Below are positions 56,658 to 64,000 of a DNA stretch of 64,000 bases, in pieces; the first letter of the stretch is position 1, and each line of letters begins with the position of its first letter. A model generated the notes under the pieces. It saw nothing but the letters and a program-made list of their open reading frames with translations, was not told where the DNA came from and did not search any database. Both the position numbers and the translations under genes were made by a program. Where the stretch lies: the NCBI RefSeq assembly GCF_002811765.1, contig NZ_NPDR01000003.1, positions 310,001 to 374,000 of the forward strand. Direction: 5' to 3'. The stretch comes from Leptospira saintgironsiae (GTDB lineage Bacteria > Spirochaetota > Leptospiria > Leptospirales > Leptospiraceae).

Positions 56658-56945
56658 TTATTCTTCTTCGAAAAGATCTGGGTGTAAAACGGAAAGACCT
56701 GGAGCCTTTGTTTCTCTTTTGGAAAGTTTAGAAACCAATTGTTTTTTGAATAGTGTCCAGTCGTAGGTCTGTTTTAAGGAATCTAACTCTTCTTCGCATC
56801 CGTATTGTAAAAAATCCAGCGTCTCTTCTTCCGTAAGTCCGGTGACAAGGCTGCTATCGGAAACCACTCTTAAAATTTTACGAATATCTCTCTCATTCCA
56901 GAGCAGGATTCCTGAAAGTCTTACGACCCAATATTCATGGTCCAT
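56658..56945 (-). CDS. Small conserved protein of unknown function
   Basis: 95 residues, acidic, mainly helical: WNERDIRKILRVVSDSSLVT, GLTEEETLDFLQYGCEEELD, and a C-terminal TLFKKQLVSKLSKRETKAPG. No motif I can name. The ILRVVSDSSLVTGLTEEE segment has the look of a helix-turn-helix repeat seen in armadillo-like domains (as in FliG), but this is too weak to use. It lies between the 430-residue unknown gene (15-base gap) and the SpoIIE-type phosphatase gene (50-base gap). Confidence 0.5.
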   Translation of the reverse strand: MDHEYWVVRLSGILLWNERDIRKILRVVSDSSLVTGLTEEETLDFLQYGCEEELDSLKQTYDWTLFKKQLVSKLSKRETKAPGLSVLHPDLFEEE

Positions 56946-56995
56946 TCTTACAGATTCGTCGATTATTTCTGTTTGTTCAAGAGTAAATTATGTTC

Positions 56996-57976
56996 TTAAA
57001 ATTTTCTGACCACTAAAAGACTCATATCGTCTTGTATTCTTCCGCCAGTATGTTTCACAACGTCGGAAAATAGATCATCTATCAATTTGCGAATATTCTT
57101 CTTGGGAGCAGTTTCCAAAAATTTATATAAATTCTCTCCGTAGTATCCGCCAATACTTCTATTCTTTTGTTCGAATAGACCGTCTGTAAAACAGAACAGA
57201 ATATCGTCTCTGTCCATTTTGAAACTTTGAGAAGGTTTTGGTTTTTTGAGAGGAGAGTTCATCACCGTGGAAAGGAATTTTCCGTCGGTGCTTACTACAT
57301 ATGTTTTGTCTTCTTTACTTTTATACAAAACTAGACTTGGGTGAATTCCCGAATGTAGAAAATTTCCTTTATTGTCTGCTTTCATCAAAAGGAAAGTAGC
57401 GTAAAGACTACGATGGATATGGGGGAATGTGTTAGTCCTTTCTTCCAAATGTTCCAACATCTGATCTATAATCTCATGAGGAGTTTCAAATTTATGGACC
57501 AGATGGCTCATTTGGTTCATGATCATAAGACTGAATAGTCCGGCTACATAACCATGACCGGAAGTATCTCCTATCCCCATCCAATAATTTCCGTCTTTGT
57601 CTTTTAGGAAATTATAGAAGTCCCCGCCGATCGGGTTATATGTCATACATCTTCCGCGGATTTCATAATTTTCATCCACATAGTCCAGAGGAAGAACGTA
57701 GTTTTGCATCCTACTGTCTCCTCTGCGGAAACGTTTTATTATTTTACCAAACTCTTGTTCTCTTGGTAGGATCTTCTCCGTTAAAAACAGAACGAATGCA
57801 GAAAAATTAATGAATAAGGTAAAACAACATACTAAAAGTAAAACGATAGGGATTCGAATTGGTGGCGTATAAAATTTAAGTCCGATTCCCAAAGTACCTA
57901 AGATAGAAAGATTTAGCACGATTAAAACCGGCCAGGCGTCCTTCATGTACTGTTTGATCGTAGTGGAACTTCTCAT
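56996..57976 (-). CDS. SpoIIE-type serine phosphatase with two membrane helices
   Basis: PP2C-like phosphatase of 326 residues. Two N-terminal helices (AWPVLIVLNLSILGTLGIGL and PIVLLLVCCFTLFINFSAFV) precede the catalytic domain (about 90-326): YNPIGGDFYNFLKD and GIGDTSGHGYVAGLFSLM hold the first metal-binding aspartates; ILFCFTDGLFEQKN and GRIQDDMSLLVV the others. All metal ligands appear intact. Such enzymes usually dephosphorylate STAS antagonists. The preceding lipoprotein gene overlaps by 4 bases. Confidence 0.9.
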   Translation of the reverse strand: MRSSTTIKQYMKDAWPVLIVLNLSILGTLGIGLKFYTPPIRIPIVLLLVCCFTLFINFSAFVLFLTEKILPREQEFGKIIKRFRRGDSRMQNYVLPLDYVDENYEIRGRCMTYNPIGGDFYNFLKDKDGNYWMGIGDTSGHGYVAGLFSLMIMNQMSHLVHKFETPHEIIDQMLEHLEERTNTFPHIHRSLYATFLLMKADNKGNFLHSGIHPSLVLYKSKEDKTYVVSTDGKFLSTVMNSPLKKPKPSQSFKMDRDDILFCFTDGLFEQKNRSIGGYYGENLYKFLETAPKKNIRKLIDDLFSDVVKHTGGRIQDDMSLLVVRKF

Positions 57977-58590
57977 CTTACCTTAAAATAGGCATGGCCT
58001 TGGTATTCCTTCTTGGAATAATTCCTGCGAGAAATCCTGAATAATTCATCTTCTGCATAAGGTGTGTTTGTTCCTTCTACTACACCAAAAGGTTTTTCTC
58101 TATATCCAGATTCATAGATCATCGGAATTAAGGAATCGTTAGAAGGATCGTAATGATACAATAGTTTGTGAGAAGTTTCCAGGAAATTTATTTCAGGGCC
58201 TGAGATTTGTTTTCCATCTTTCCAAACGGATTCTTCTTTTTTGATCTTAAGTGTATTGAGTAGAAGCCAATTCCCGCGGGACTCATATTTTCCGGATCCT
58301 TCTATTTGGATTCGACGGATTTCTCCTTTTTCTTCGATCTCCCTCAAGTAGTACTTTTGGAAAGATTTTTCCGAGTTAGAAAATTCCAATCTTTCTGTTT
58401 GGTTTTCCTTATAAGTAACTGAGGTTAAAGGGGAGAAGGGAGGAAGTTTTTTACTATATATTCCCTTTAGAGTTATATCATTAGAAGACTCAGGTTTTTC
58501 CGGAAGTTCTCTGATCCAAGAAGGTGGAAAACATCCAGTGAAAAGTAAAAGAAATACAAGTATCCTGAAAACTGTAAGTAGATCTTTCAT
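57973..58590 (-). CDS. Lipoprotein of unknown function
   Basis: 205 residues from the ATG at 58590 (a longer frame uses GTG 24 bases upstream). The signal KDLLTVFRILVFLLLFTGC has a lipobox (FTGC). The mature protein is strand-rich (FQKYYLREIEEKGEIRRIQI, SGKYESRGNWLLLNTLKIKK, HKLLYHYDPSNDSLIPM), a pattern often found in small solute-binding or envelope lipoproteins. It overlaps the start of the SpoIIE-type phosphatase gene by 4 bases, so it could be its sensor; that is inference. Confidence 0.65.
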   Translation of the reverse strand: MKDLLTVFRILVFLLLFTGCFPPSWIRELPEKPESSNDITLKGIYSKKLPPFSPLTSVTYKENQTERLEFSNSEKSFQKYYLREIEEKGEIRRIQIEGSGKYESRGNWLLLNTLKIKKEESVWKDGKQISGPEINFLETSHKLLYHYDPSNDSLIPMIYESGYREKPFGVVEGTNTPYAEDELFRISRRNYSKKEYQGHAYFKVR

Positions 58591-58733
58591 AGGAAATCTG
58601 TGAAAAAGAAACACATTATTTATAAGTTTCTAATTCGCTTATACTTCCAAAATCCGCTTAAGGGCAGAGAAAGGCAAACCGGAAATATTCTGTCAGTTCA
58701 TACCAGCCTTCAAAAGCTAAGGCGAGCTGAAGT

Positions 58734-60152
58734 CTAAAACTGGAAGTAAATAAATTCTCCACCACCATCTCCGAATATACCCATTAATAAAAGTATAATG
58801 AAGGAGAAGGAAGGTAATAACCAGCGGAATTTGATCTGTATTCTTTCTCGAATACTCGGATAATATTGAACCGCATTCCATAGGAAGGTGAATATAATAA
58901 ATAAAGCCAACTCTTCCCAGCGAACGAGTGCCTTTCCACCAATAATATTTAAGAAACCTGTAAAATAGTCCCAGGCTAAACTAAGTGAATTTTTGCCTGC
59001 AGCCGCAGTTCTAAAGAAGATACCTGAGATTGCAAATAAGTGAATGATGAGCGCCACTTTCCAGAAACGTTTCCAGCCTCTTGGTTCTTCTTCTTTTTTA
59101 GGATCGCCTGGGGATATAATTCTTTCTACAGCCAGGATCAGACCTAAATAGGCTCCCCAAAGGACATAGCCGAAGTTTGCTCCATGCCATAGGCCGCCCA
59201 ATGTCATTGTGATCATTGAATTTCCTTGGGTTCTCCAGAATCCACCTCTGCTTCCGCCTAATGGAATATATAGATAGTCTCTGAGCCAAGTGGATAAGGT
59301 AACATGCCAACGTCCCCAGAACTCTCTGAAACTTGGGGAGAGGAAAGGTCCTCGGAAGTTTTCAGGGATCTCATAACCAAGTAGGTATGCTGATCCTCTT
59401 GCCATATCAGTGTACCCACTGAAATCACAATATACTTGGCAGGCAAATCCGAATGTTACTAGATATAAACTTAGAAAATTATATTCTCCAGGATGTTGAT
59501 AAACTCCAGAGATGATCCCAGAAATATTATCTGCGATCACAACCTTCTTAAATAGACCGGAAAGAATAAGAAAAATTCCCCATTGCACTCGATTGAAATC
59601 TATTGCAGGTTTGTCCAGTTTGGGAAGAAAGTCAGTTGTCCTCATGATCGGTCCTGCGATCAATTGAGGGAAGAAAAGAATGAATAAGAAATAATCTAAA
59701 GAAGAGATCCTCTCCGGAACATGGTCCCTATGGATATCTACCTGCAACGCGATCAACTGGAATGTATAAAAGCTGATTGCGAGGGGAAGAGGAATATGGA
59801 TCCCTTTTCCAAATTCTGAAAATTGCAAAGAACCAGTGAAGAAGTCCAATGAATCCAGAAAGAAATAGAAATATTTGAAGAATGCTAGGTTAACAAAATT
59901 TAGAACTATGATCCAGGTAAGAAGTCTGGATGTGGATTTACCTTCTCTTTTTTTCTCCCAAAGTTTGAGTGAAAAATAGAAGTTCACAGCGATCACAAGT
60001 AAGAAGTGGATCGAAAATGCAGCACCAGAATAAAAATAGAAAAGAAGAGAAGAAACTAAAAGTAGAGGTTTTCTTCCTTTTTGAGGAATGCTCCAATACA
60101 ATAAGAAAGTAAGCGAAAATAAAGCTAAGTAGGGTAGGGAGTTAAAAAGCAT
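58734..60152 (-). CDS. MBOAT-family O-acyltransferase (AlgI-like)
   Basis: Polytopic inner-membrane acyltransferase of 472 residues with about ten helices. The catalytic His lies in TLGGLWHGANFGYVLWG (near 320), and GYTDMARGSAYLLGYEIPENF and REFWGRWHVTLSTWLRDYLY are the AlgI/DltB-type motifs. It probably O-acetylates an exported polysaccharide or lipid. No partner AlgJ/AlgX protein is seen next to it. It is followed by sppA upstream on the same strand, with a 21-base gap. Confidence 0.9.
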   Translation of the reverse strand: MLFNSLPYLALFSLTFLLYWSIPQKGRKPLLLVSSLLFYFYSGAAFSIHFLLVIAVNFYFSLKLWEKKREGKSTSRLLTWIIVLNFVNLAFFKYFYFFLDSLDFFTGSLQFSEFGKGIHIPLPLAISFYTFQLIALQVDIHRDHVPERISSLDYFLFILFFPQLIAGPIMRTTDFLPKLDKPAIDFNRVQWGIFLILSGLFKKVVIADNISGIISGVYQHPGEYNFLSLYLVTFGFACQVYCDFSGYTDMARGSAYLLGYEIPENFRGPFLSPSFREFWGRWHVTLSTWLRDYLYIPLGGSRGGFWRTQGNSMITMTLGGLWHGANFGYVLWGAYLGLILAVERIISPGDPKKEEEPRGWKRFWKVALIIHLFAISGIFFRTAAAGKNSLSLAWDYFTGFLNIIGGKALVRWEELALFIIFTFLWNAVQYYPSIRERIQIKFRWLLPSFSFIILLLMGIFGDGGGEFIYFQF

Positions 60153-60173
60153 TTTAGAATTATTTTATAAACC

Positions 60174-61172
60174 TTATTCGGGTGAAAATAGATAATGCAA
60201 TTTATGATCCGGAGAGATCCGGAACGGCAGCAAGGATTCCAGTAATGTAGGACCAGTTCCTGTATCACTGTCTATCTGATAGAAGTTCTCCGGTTGAGGT
60301 CCCTTATAAGAATAGAATACGATCCTTGGGCTAAGCGTAGAAGAAGCTTTATAACCTGGAAGTTTGGTCACTTGAACAACTGCATCTTCGAAATAACCAA
60401 TAGAATCGATGAGTCCTGTTTCTAATGCTTGGTTTGCGGAGTAAATTCTACCATCCGCAAGTTTTCTAAGTTCGGATTCTTTTAACTTAGGTCTTCCTTT
60501 TTTGATAATACTCAAAAACCTTTCGTAATTCTCCATGATGATATCTTGGAAAACTTTCTTTTGTTCCGGAGTGAATTCTTCTACAGGGTTTCCTGTAGCC
60601 TTGTTCGGACCGGAACGAATTGTACTACTCTTGATCCCAAGTTTGTCTAAAGCTTCTTTGGCATTGATCCCGAATCTTAGAACTCCAATGGAGCCTGTGA
60701 TTGTAGTAGGATGAGCCTGGATATGATCAGTCGCCATACTCAGATAATATGCACCTGAAGCAGCTGTGTCCATGAATAGAGAAAGGACCGGCACATTCTT
60801 CTTCTGTTTGAATTCTAAAATTTCGTGATGGATTAGATCGCTTGCAGTAACGGAGCCGCCAGGAGAATCTATTTTTAAGATCACACCTTTGATCTCTGGA
60901 TCTCTCGCTGCCATGGACAAATAGGTTTTGACCCTGCTAACTATGCTGTCCTTTTCTCCGCCTAAAAGTCCTCCTGAGGATTTTTGTCCGGAGATCTCTC
61001 CTTCGATCGGAATAAGTAATATTTTATCAGGGCTTTCTGTAGAAGAACCAGTGACTAATTTTTCTTTAGGGATGGGAGAAGTTTGGTTCGGAAAAGAAAG
61101 AAACAAACATTGGCTTAAGAACAAGATTCCTGATACAAATAGAAGTGATTTGTGGAAAAGGAATTTCATCAT
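60174..61172 (-). CDS. sppA: Signal peptide peptidase SppA
   Basis: Membrane-bound serine protease that degrades cleaved signal peptides. 332 residues from ATG 61172, chosen because AGGAGG lies 5 bases before it; a longer frame to 61241 lacks a good site. An N-terminal anchor (KFLFHKSLLFVSGILFLSQC) may carry a lipobox. The protease domain has KIDSPGGSVTASDLIHHE, the nucleophile in DTAASGAYYLSMATDHI and TITGSIGVL. Short SppA form. It shares its 5' region with the divergent epimerase-like gene, 133 bases apart. Confidence 0.92.
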   Translation of the reverse strand: MMKFLFHKSLLFVSGILFLSQCLFLSFPNQTSPIPKEKLVTGSSTESPDKILLIPIEGEISGQKSSGGLLGGEKDSIVSRVKTYLSMAARDPEIKGVILKIDSPGGSVTASDLIHHEILEFKQKKNVPVLSLFMDTAASGAYYLSMATDHIQAHPTTITGSIGVLRFGINAKEALDKLGIKSSTIRSGPNKATGNPVEEFTPEQKKVFQDIIMENYERFLSIIKKGRPKLKESELRKLADGRIYSANQALETGLIDSIGYFEDAVVQVTKLPGYKASSTLSPRIVFYSYKGPQPENFYQIDSDTGTGPTLLESLLPFRISPDHKLHYLFSPE

Positions 61173-61305
61173 AAAGCCTCCTGCCCATTCTGGGAGCCCT
61201 GGGTATCGCTTCAATTCCTTTCCTTTCTGTTTGGCGCCCAAAAAAAAGTCTCAGATCCGTTTTTTACTTTCCCTCTCAGCTAGTTTTCCCAACCTCCTTC
61301 CCGCA

Positions 61306-62211
61306 ATGTATGAATTTCGGACGGAGAATTCTAATTTTTTGACCGACGGTACCCAATGGATTTCTTGGGACTGGACTCATCCAATTACTAAGGAAACTTT
61401 TCCGATCATTCTTCCTTATAATAAAAATGTAAGTATATTCGAATCCGGTAATTTTCTGATGTTCCCTTGGGTGAATCGCTATGCTTCTACAGAATTCATT
61501 CTAAATGGAAAGGTGTGGAATGCTAAAGAAATGATCCGAGATTCCAATCAGTTTCCGGTCCATGGCCTGGTACATTCTCTAGAAAGAAAACTTTTAAAAC
61601 TGAAAAATAACCAAAAGGGTGCAGAGTTCAGAGTAAACTTTCCGGAAGAGTGGAAAGATTCTCCACTTTCTGGAGTTGCAATCAGAGAAGAATATTCAAT
61701 CGAAGAGACTTCTTCCGGGACTCTTTTAAGTGTGAAGACTAAATTTAATAATTTAAGATCTGACTCGATTCGATTTGCTTACGGTTATCATCCTTATATC
61801 AATTTAGGAAAAAATGATGAAGATTGGAAACTCCATCTTCAGTTGGACAAAAATTTGGAATTGGGAGAGAATCTTGTTCCGATCCAACCTTTTATTTCTA
61901 ATCCAATTTCTTCCATTTTGGAAGGGGAGAAGATCCCAAGTTTAGATCATTTATTTTACGGAAGAGAACCTCGAGTTGTTTTGGAAAATGGAACCAAAAA
62001 ATACTCAATCACGGTCTTAAGTCCTCCTCCTGAAGAAGGACAAATTCCATTAAATTATTATCAAATATATACAAAACCGGATCGTTCTGCGATTGCAGTC
62101 GAACCTTGCAGCTCTCCAGGCAACGCTCTCTTGTCTGGACAGGATTTAAAAGAGCTAAAAGGTCACTCCGAAACCTTCGGAGAATTCAGGATTCTGGTGA
62201 GAGCGTCATGA
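61306..62211 (+). CDS. Aldose 1-epimerase family protein
   Basis: 301 residues from ATG 61306; a much longer open frame to 60928 runs antisense through the sppA start and is rejected. Beta-sandwich mutarotase-like fold: TDGTQWISWDWTHP, NRYASTEFILNGKVWNAKE, QFPVHGLVHSLERKLL and RFAYGYHPYINLG, the last holding the conserved His of the family. It more likely acts on a hexose-6-phosphate or free sugar than on a known galactose operon, as no gal genes are present. It is followed 76 bases later by the XPB helicase. Confidence 0.82.
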   Translation: MYEFRTENSNFLTDGTQWISWDWTHPITKETFPIILPYNKNVSIFESGNFLMFPWVNRYASTEFILNGKVWNAKEMIRDSNQFPVHGLVHSLERKLLKLKNNQKGAEFRVNFPEEWKDSPLSGVAIREEYSIEETSSGTLLSVKTKFNNLRSDSIRFAYGYHPYINLGKNDEDWKLHLQLDKNLELGENLVPIQPFISNPISSILEGEKIPSLDHLFYGREPRVVLENGTKKYSITVLSPPPEEGQIPLNYYQIYTKPDRSAIAVEPCSSPGNALLSGQDLKELKGHSETFGEFRILVRAS

Positions 62212-62287
62212 TTCGGCCTTATAATCGCTTTCTTCTTGACAAGGAGGGGGTCATTTTCAGTCTAAGTTTTAGGGGAGATTCCACACC

Positions 62288-63985
62288 GTGAGTAAACCGT
62301 TAATCGTACAAAGTGATAAGACTATGCTTTTAGAGGTGGATAATCCTGAATTCGAAGCCTGCCAGCTAGTGGTAGCTAAATTCGCGGAATTAGAAAAAAG
62401 TCCGGAATACCTTCACACTTATAGAATTTCTCCTCTTTCCTTGTGGAACGCTGCATCTATCAAAATGAGTGCAGATGAGATCGTAGAATGTTTGGAAAAA
62501 TATTCTAGATACTCAGTTCCAAAAAACGTAGTCAATGAGATCAAAGAACAGATCGGAAGATACGGAAAAGTAAAACTAGTCAAGGAAGAGAATGGAGATC
62601 TTTGTATCATCTCCAATGAAAAAGGATTTTTACAAGAGATCTCAAATCATAGAGCGGTCCAGCCTTATATAGAAAAGACTGAGAATGATAAGATCTATAT
62701 CAAAAAAGAATTCAGAGGCCATATCAAACAGGCTCTGATCAAGATCGGTTTCCCTGTAGAAGACCTTGCTGGTTACGACGAAGGAAACAAATACGGGTTC
62801 AACCTAAGACCTACTACTAAGTCTGGTAGAAAGTTCGGAATGAGAGATTACCAAAGAGCCTCTGTGGAAGTATTCCATGCTGGTGGTGGAAACGAAGGTG
62901 GATCCGGAGTAGTGGTTCTTCCCTGCGGTGCCGGTAAAACTATTGTAGGTATTGGTGTAATGCAGATCGTGGGAGCCGAAACTCTCATCCTGGTCACAAA
63001 CACACTTTCAATCCGTCAGTGGAAAAACGAAATTTTAGACAAAACTGATATTCCTGAATCTGATATTGGAGAATACTCAGGAGAAGTGAAAGAGATCAAA
63101 CCGATCACAATCGCTACTTATAATATTCTAACTCATAGAAAGAAGAAAGGTGGGGATTTCACCCACTTCCATCTATTCAGCGCGAATAACTGGGGACTAA
63201 TCGTTTATGACGAGGTTCACTTACTTCCAGCTCCAGTATTCAGAATGACTTCTGAATTGCAGGCAAAGAGAAGATTGGGACTTACTGCAACCCTAGTTCG
63301 AGAAGACGGACTAGAAGAAGACGTATTCAGCCTCATCGGACCTAAAAAGTACGATGTGCCTTGGAAGGAACTCGAAAGCAAGTCCTGGATCGCTGAAGCA
63401 AAATGTAAAGAGATCCGTGTTTCTATGGAAGACGATCTTCGTATGAGATATTCTATCGCAGATGATAGGGAGAAGTTCCGCTTGGCCTCCGAAAATCCGG
63501 AGAAATTAAAAGCAATCGGAATGATTATGAAAAAGCATTCTGAGTCTCATCTACTCGTGATCGGACAGTACATCAATCAGTTGGAAGAAATCTCCAAAAC
63601 CTTCAAAATTCCTTTGATTACTGGAAAAACTCCTTTGGGGGAAAGACAGGAATTGTACGATGCGTTCAGATCGGGTAGGATCAAGTCGCTAGTTGTGAGT
63701 AAGGTTGCAAACTTCTCCATCGACTTACCGGATGCGAATATCGCGATTCAGGTTTCCGGAACCTTTGGTTCTCGTCAGGAAGAGGCACAACGTTTGGGCC
63801 GAATTTTGAGACCGAAAGGCGAGGACAACACTGCAGTTTTCTATTCTTTGATTTCGAGAGATACGAACGAAGAAAGATTCGGTCAGAACAGACAACTTTT
63901 CCTTACAGAACAAGGTTACGAATACGAAATATACACTCTAGACCAATTCAGAGAATCTCTCGAAGAAAAAGTCGGAGTCCAATAA
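62288..63985 (+). CDS. XPB/Rad25-type DNA helicase
   Basis: Superfamily 2 helicase related to eukaryotic XPB. 565 residues from a GTG start preceded by TTAGGGGAG. The N-terminal ~170 residues are a HTH/XPB-N-like and damage-recognition region; RecA-1 has Walker A LPCGAGKTIVGIGVM (about 211) and motif II YDEVHLLPAP (about 307), RecA-2 has LGLTATLVREDG and SGTFGSRQEEAQRLGRILRP (motif VI). The RED-like motif (VREDGLEED) is kept. Bacterial XPB helps nucleotide-excision repair with a Bax1-like nuclease, which is not seen here but may lie beyond the right edge. Confidence 0.92.
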   Translation: MSKPLIVQSDKTMLLEVDNPEFEACQLVVAKFAELEKSPEYLHTYRISPLSLWNAASIKMSADEIVECLEKYSRYSVPKNVVNEIKEQIGRYGKVKLVKEENGDLCIISNEKGFLQEISNHRAVQPYIEKTENDKIYIKKEFRGHIKQALIKIGFPVEDLAGYDEGNKYGFNLRPTTKSGRKFGMRDYQRASVEVFHAGGGNEGGSGVVVLPCGAGKTIVGIGVMQIVGAETLILVTNTLSIRQWKNEILDKTDIPESDIGEYSGEVKEIKPITIATYNILTHRKKKGGDFTHFHLFSANNWGLIVYDEVHLLPAPVFRMTSELQAKRRLGLTATLVREDGLEEDVFSLIGPKKYDVPWKELESKSWIAEAKCKEIRVSMEDDLRMRYSIADDREKFRLASENPEKLKAIGMIMKKHSESHLLVIGQYINQLEEISKTFKIPLITGKTPLGERQELYDAFRSGRIKSLVVSKVANFSIDLPDANIAIQVSGTFGSRQEEAQRLGRILRPKGEDNTAVFYSLISRDTNEERFGQNRQLFLTEQGYEYEIYTLDQFRESLEEKVGVQ

Positions 63986-64000
63986 AAAGAGAGGACCAAA

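Noticed and set aside
52277..57976. Full partner-switching module (STAS + SpoIIE + kinase)
   Set aside because: The STAS and SpoIIE genes are 4.4 kb apart in different units and no HATPase kinase is present.
60928..61305. Long in-frame extension upstream of the epimerase-like gene
   Set aside because: It runs antisense through the first third of sppA, is low in family-like sequence, and the conserved epimerase start is at 61306.

Overview
The window is a gene-dense, moderately AT-rich stretch of a spirochaete chromosome, almost certainly Leptospira. Pointers are the metY-metX-metW order, a SemiSWEET close to the Leptospira biflexa protein, fliM and fliN scattered among non-flagellar genes, spirochaetal lipoboxes, and an LPS assembly gene set. 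By eye the base composition fits a saprophytic or intermediate-clade species better than L. interrogans, but I did not compute it. I see no insertion sequence, prophage, CRISPR array or rRNA. Two tRNA genes are present.

Layout. 1-2.6 kb: an Mla-type lipid ABC transporter (mlaF, cut by the window edge, and mlaE) behind a secreted aromatic-repeat protein. 2.7-6.9 kb: ddl, then the methionine genes metY, metX and metW. 7.2-11 kb: an envelope protein, rsmE, a zinc-ribbon membrane protein and a periplasmic protein that may be the flagellar-sheath protein FcpB. 11-21 kb: an AAA+ ATPase, fliN, two SPFH proteins with NfeD, a haem-binding protein, argH, a lipoprotein cyclophilin and fliM. 21-27.9 kb: ferredoxin, a FecR-domain lipoprotein, SemiSWEET with queF, a long eukaryote-like guaA, a DUF4505 protein, tRNA-Cys, tRNA-Leu and an O-antigen ligase-like protein. 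28-37.5 kb: a glycosyltransferase, gmhA, an ABC ATPase, a VWA-FHA protein, leuC, leuD, a cysteine-synthase-like enzyme and a UPF1-type helicase.

37.5-52.6 kb is the most interesting part. A six-helix NrsF-like anti-sigma factor is divergent from an ECF sigma factor. The sigma gene heads a tightly packed seven-gene run: sigma, GNAT/DUF482 acyltransferase, clpS, clpA, gamma-glutamyltransferase lipoprotein, gshA, and a stand-alone ATP-grasp resembling the C-terminal half of GshF. Facing it are a CPYC glutaredoxin, a CGFS monothiol glutaredoxin, two BolA proteins, an ABC-2 exporter, a class-I disulfide oxidoreductase, a glyoxalase-II-like hydrolase and a STAS protein. Together these cover glutathione synthesis, turnover, use and Fe-S trafficking, possibly controlled by a redox- or metal-sensing sigma/anti-sigma pair. 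A GTAACC-N15-CGAA sequence upstream of the NrsF gene resembles the Caulobacter SigF promoter as I remember it.

52.8-64 kb holds an MBL hydrolase, glpK, two unknown genes with possible FliG-like traits, a SpoIIE-type phosphatase, a lipoprotein, an MBOAT acyltransferase, SppA, an aldose-1-epimerase-like protein and an XPB-type helicase. Most of the window is core housekeeping. The candidate new biology is the sigma/thiol/proteolysis unit, the possible divergent FliG relatives, and the repeat protein linked to MlaEF.
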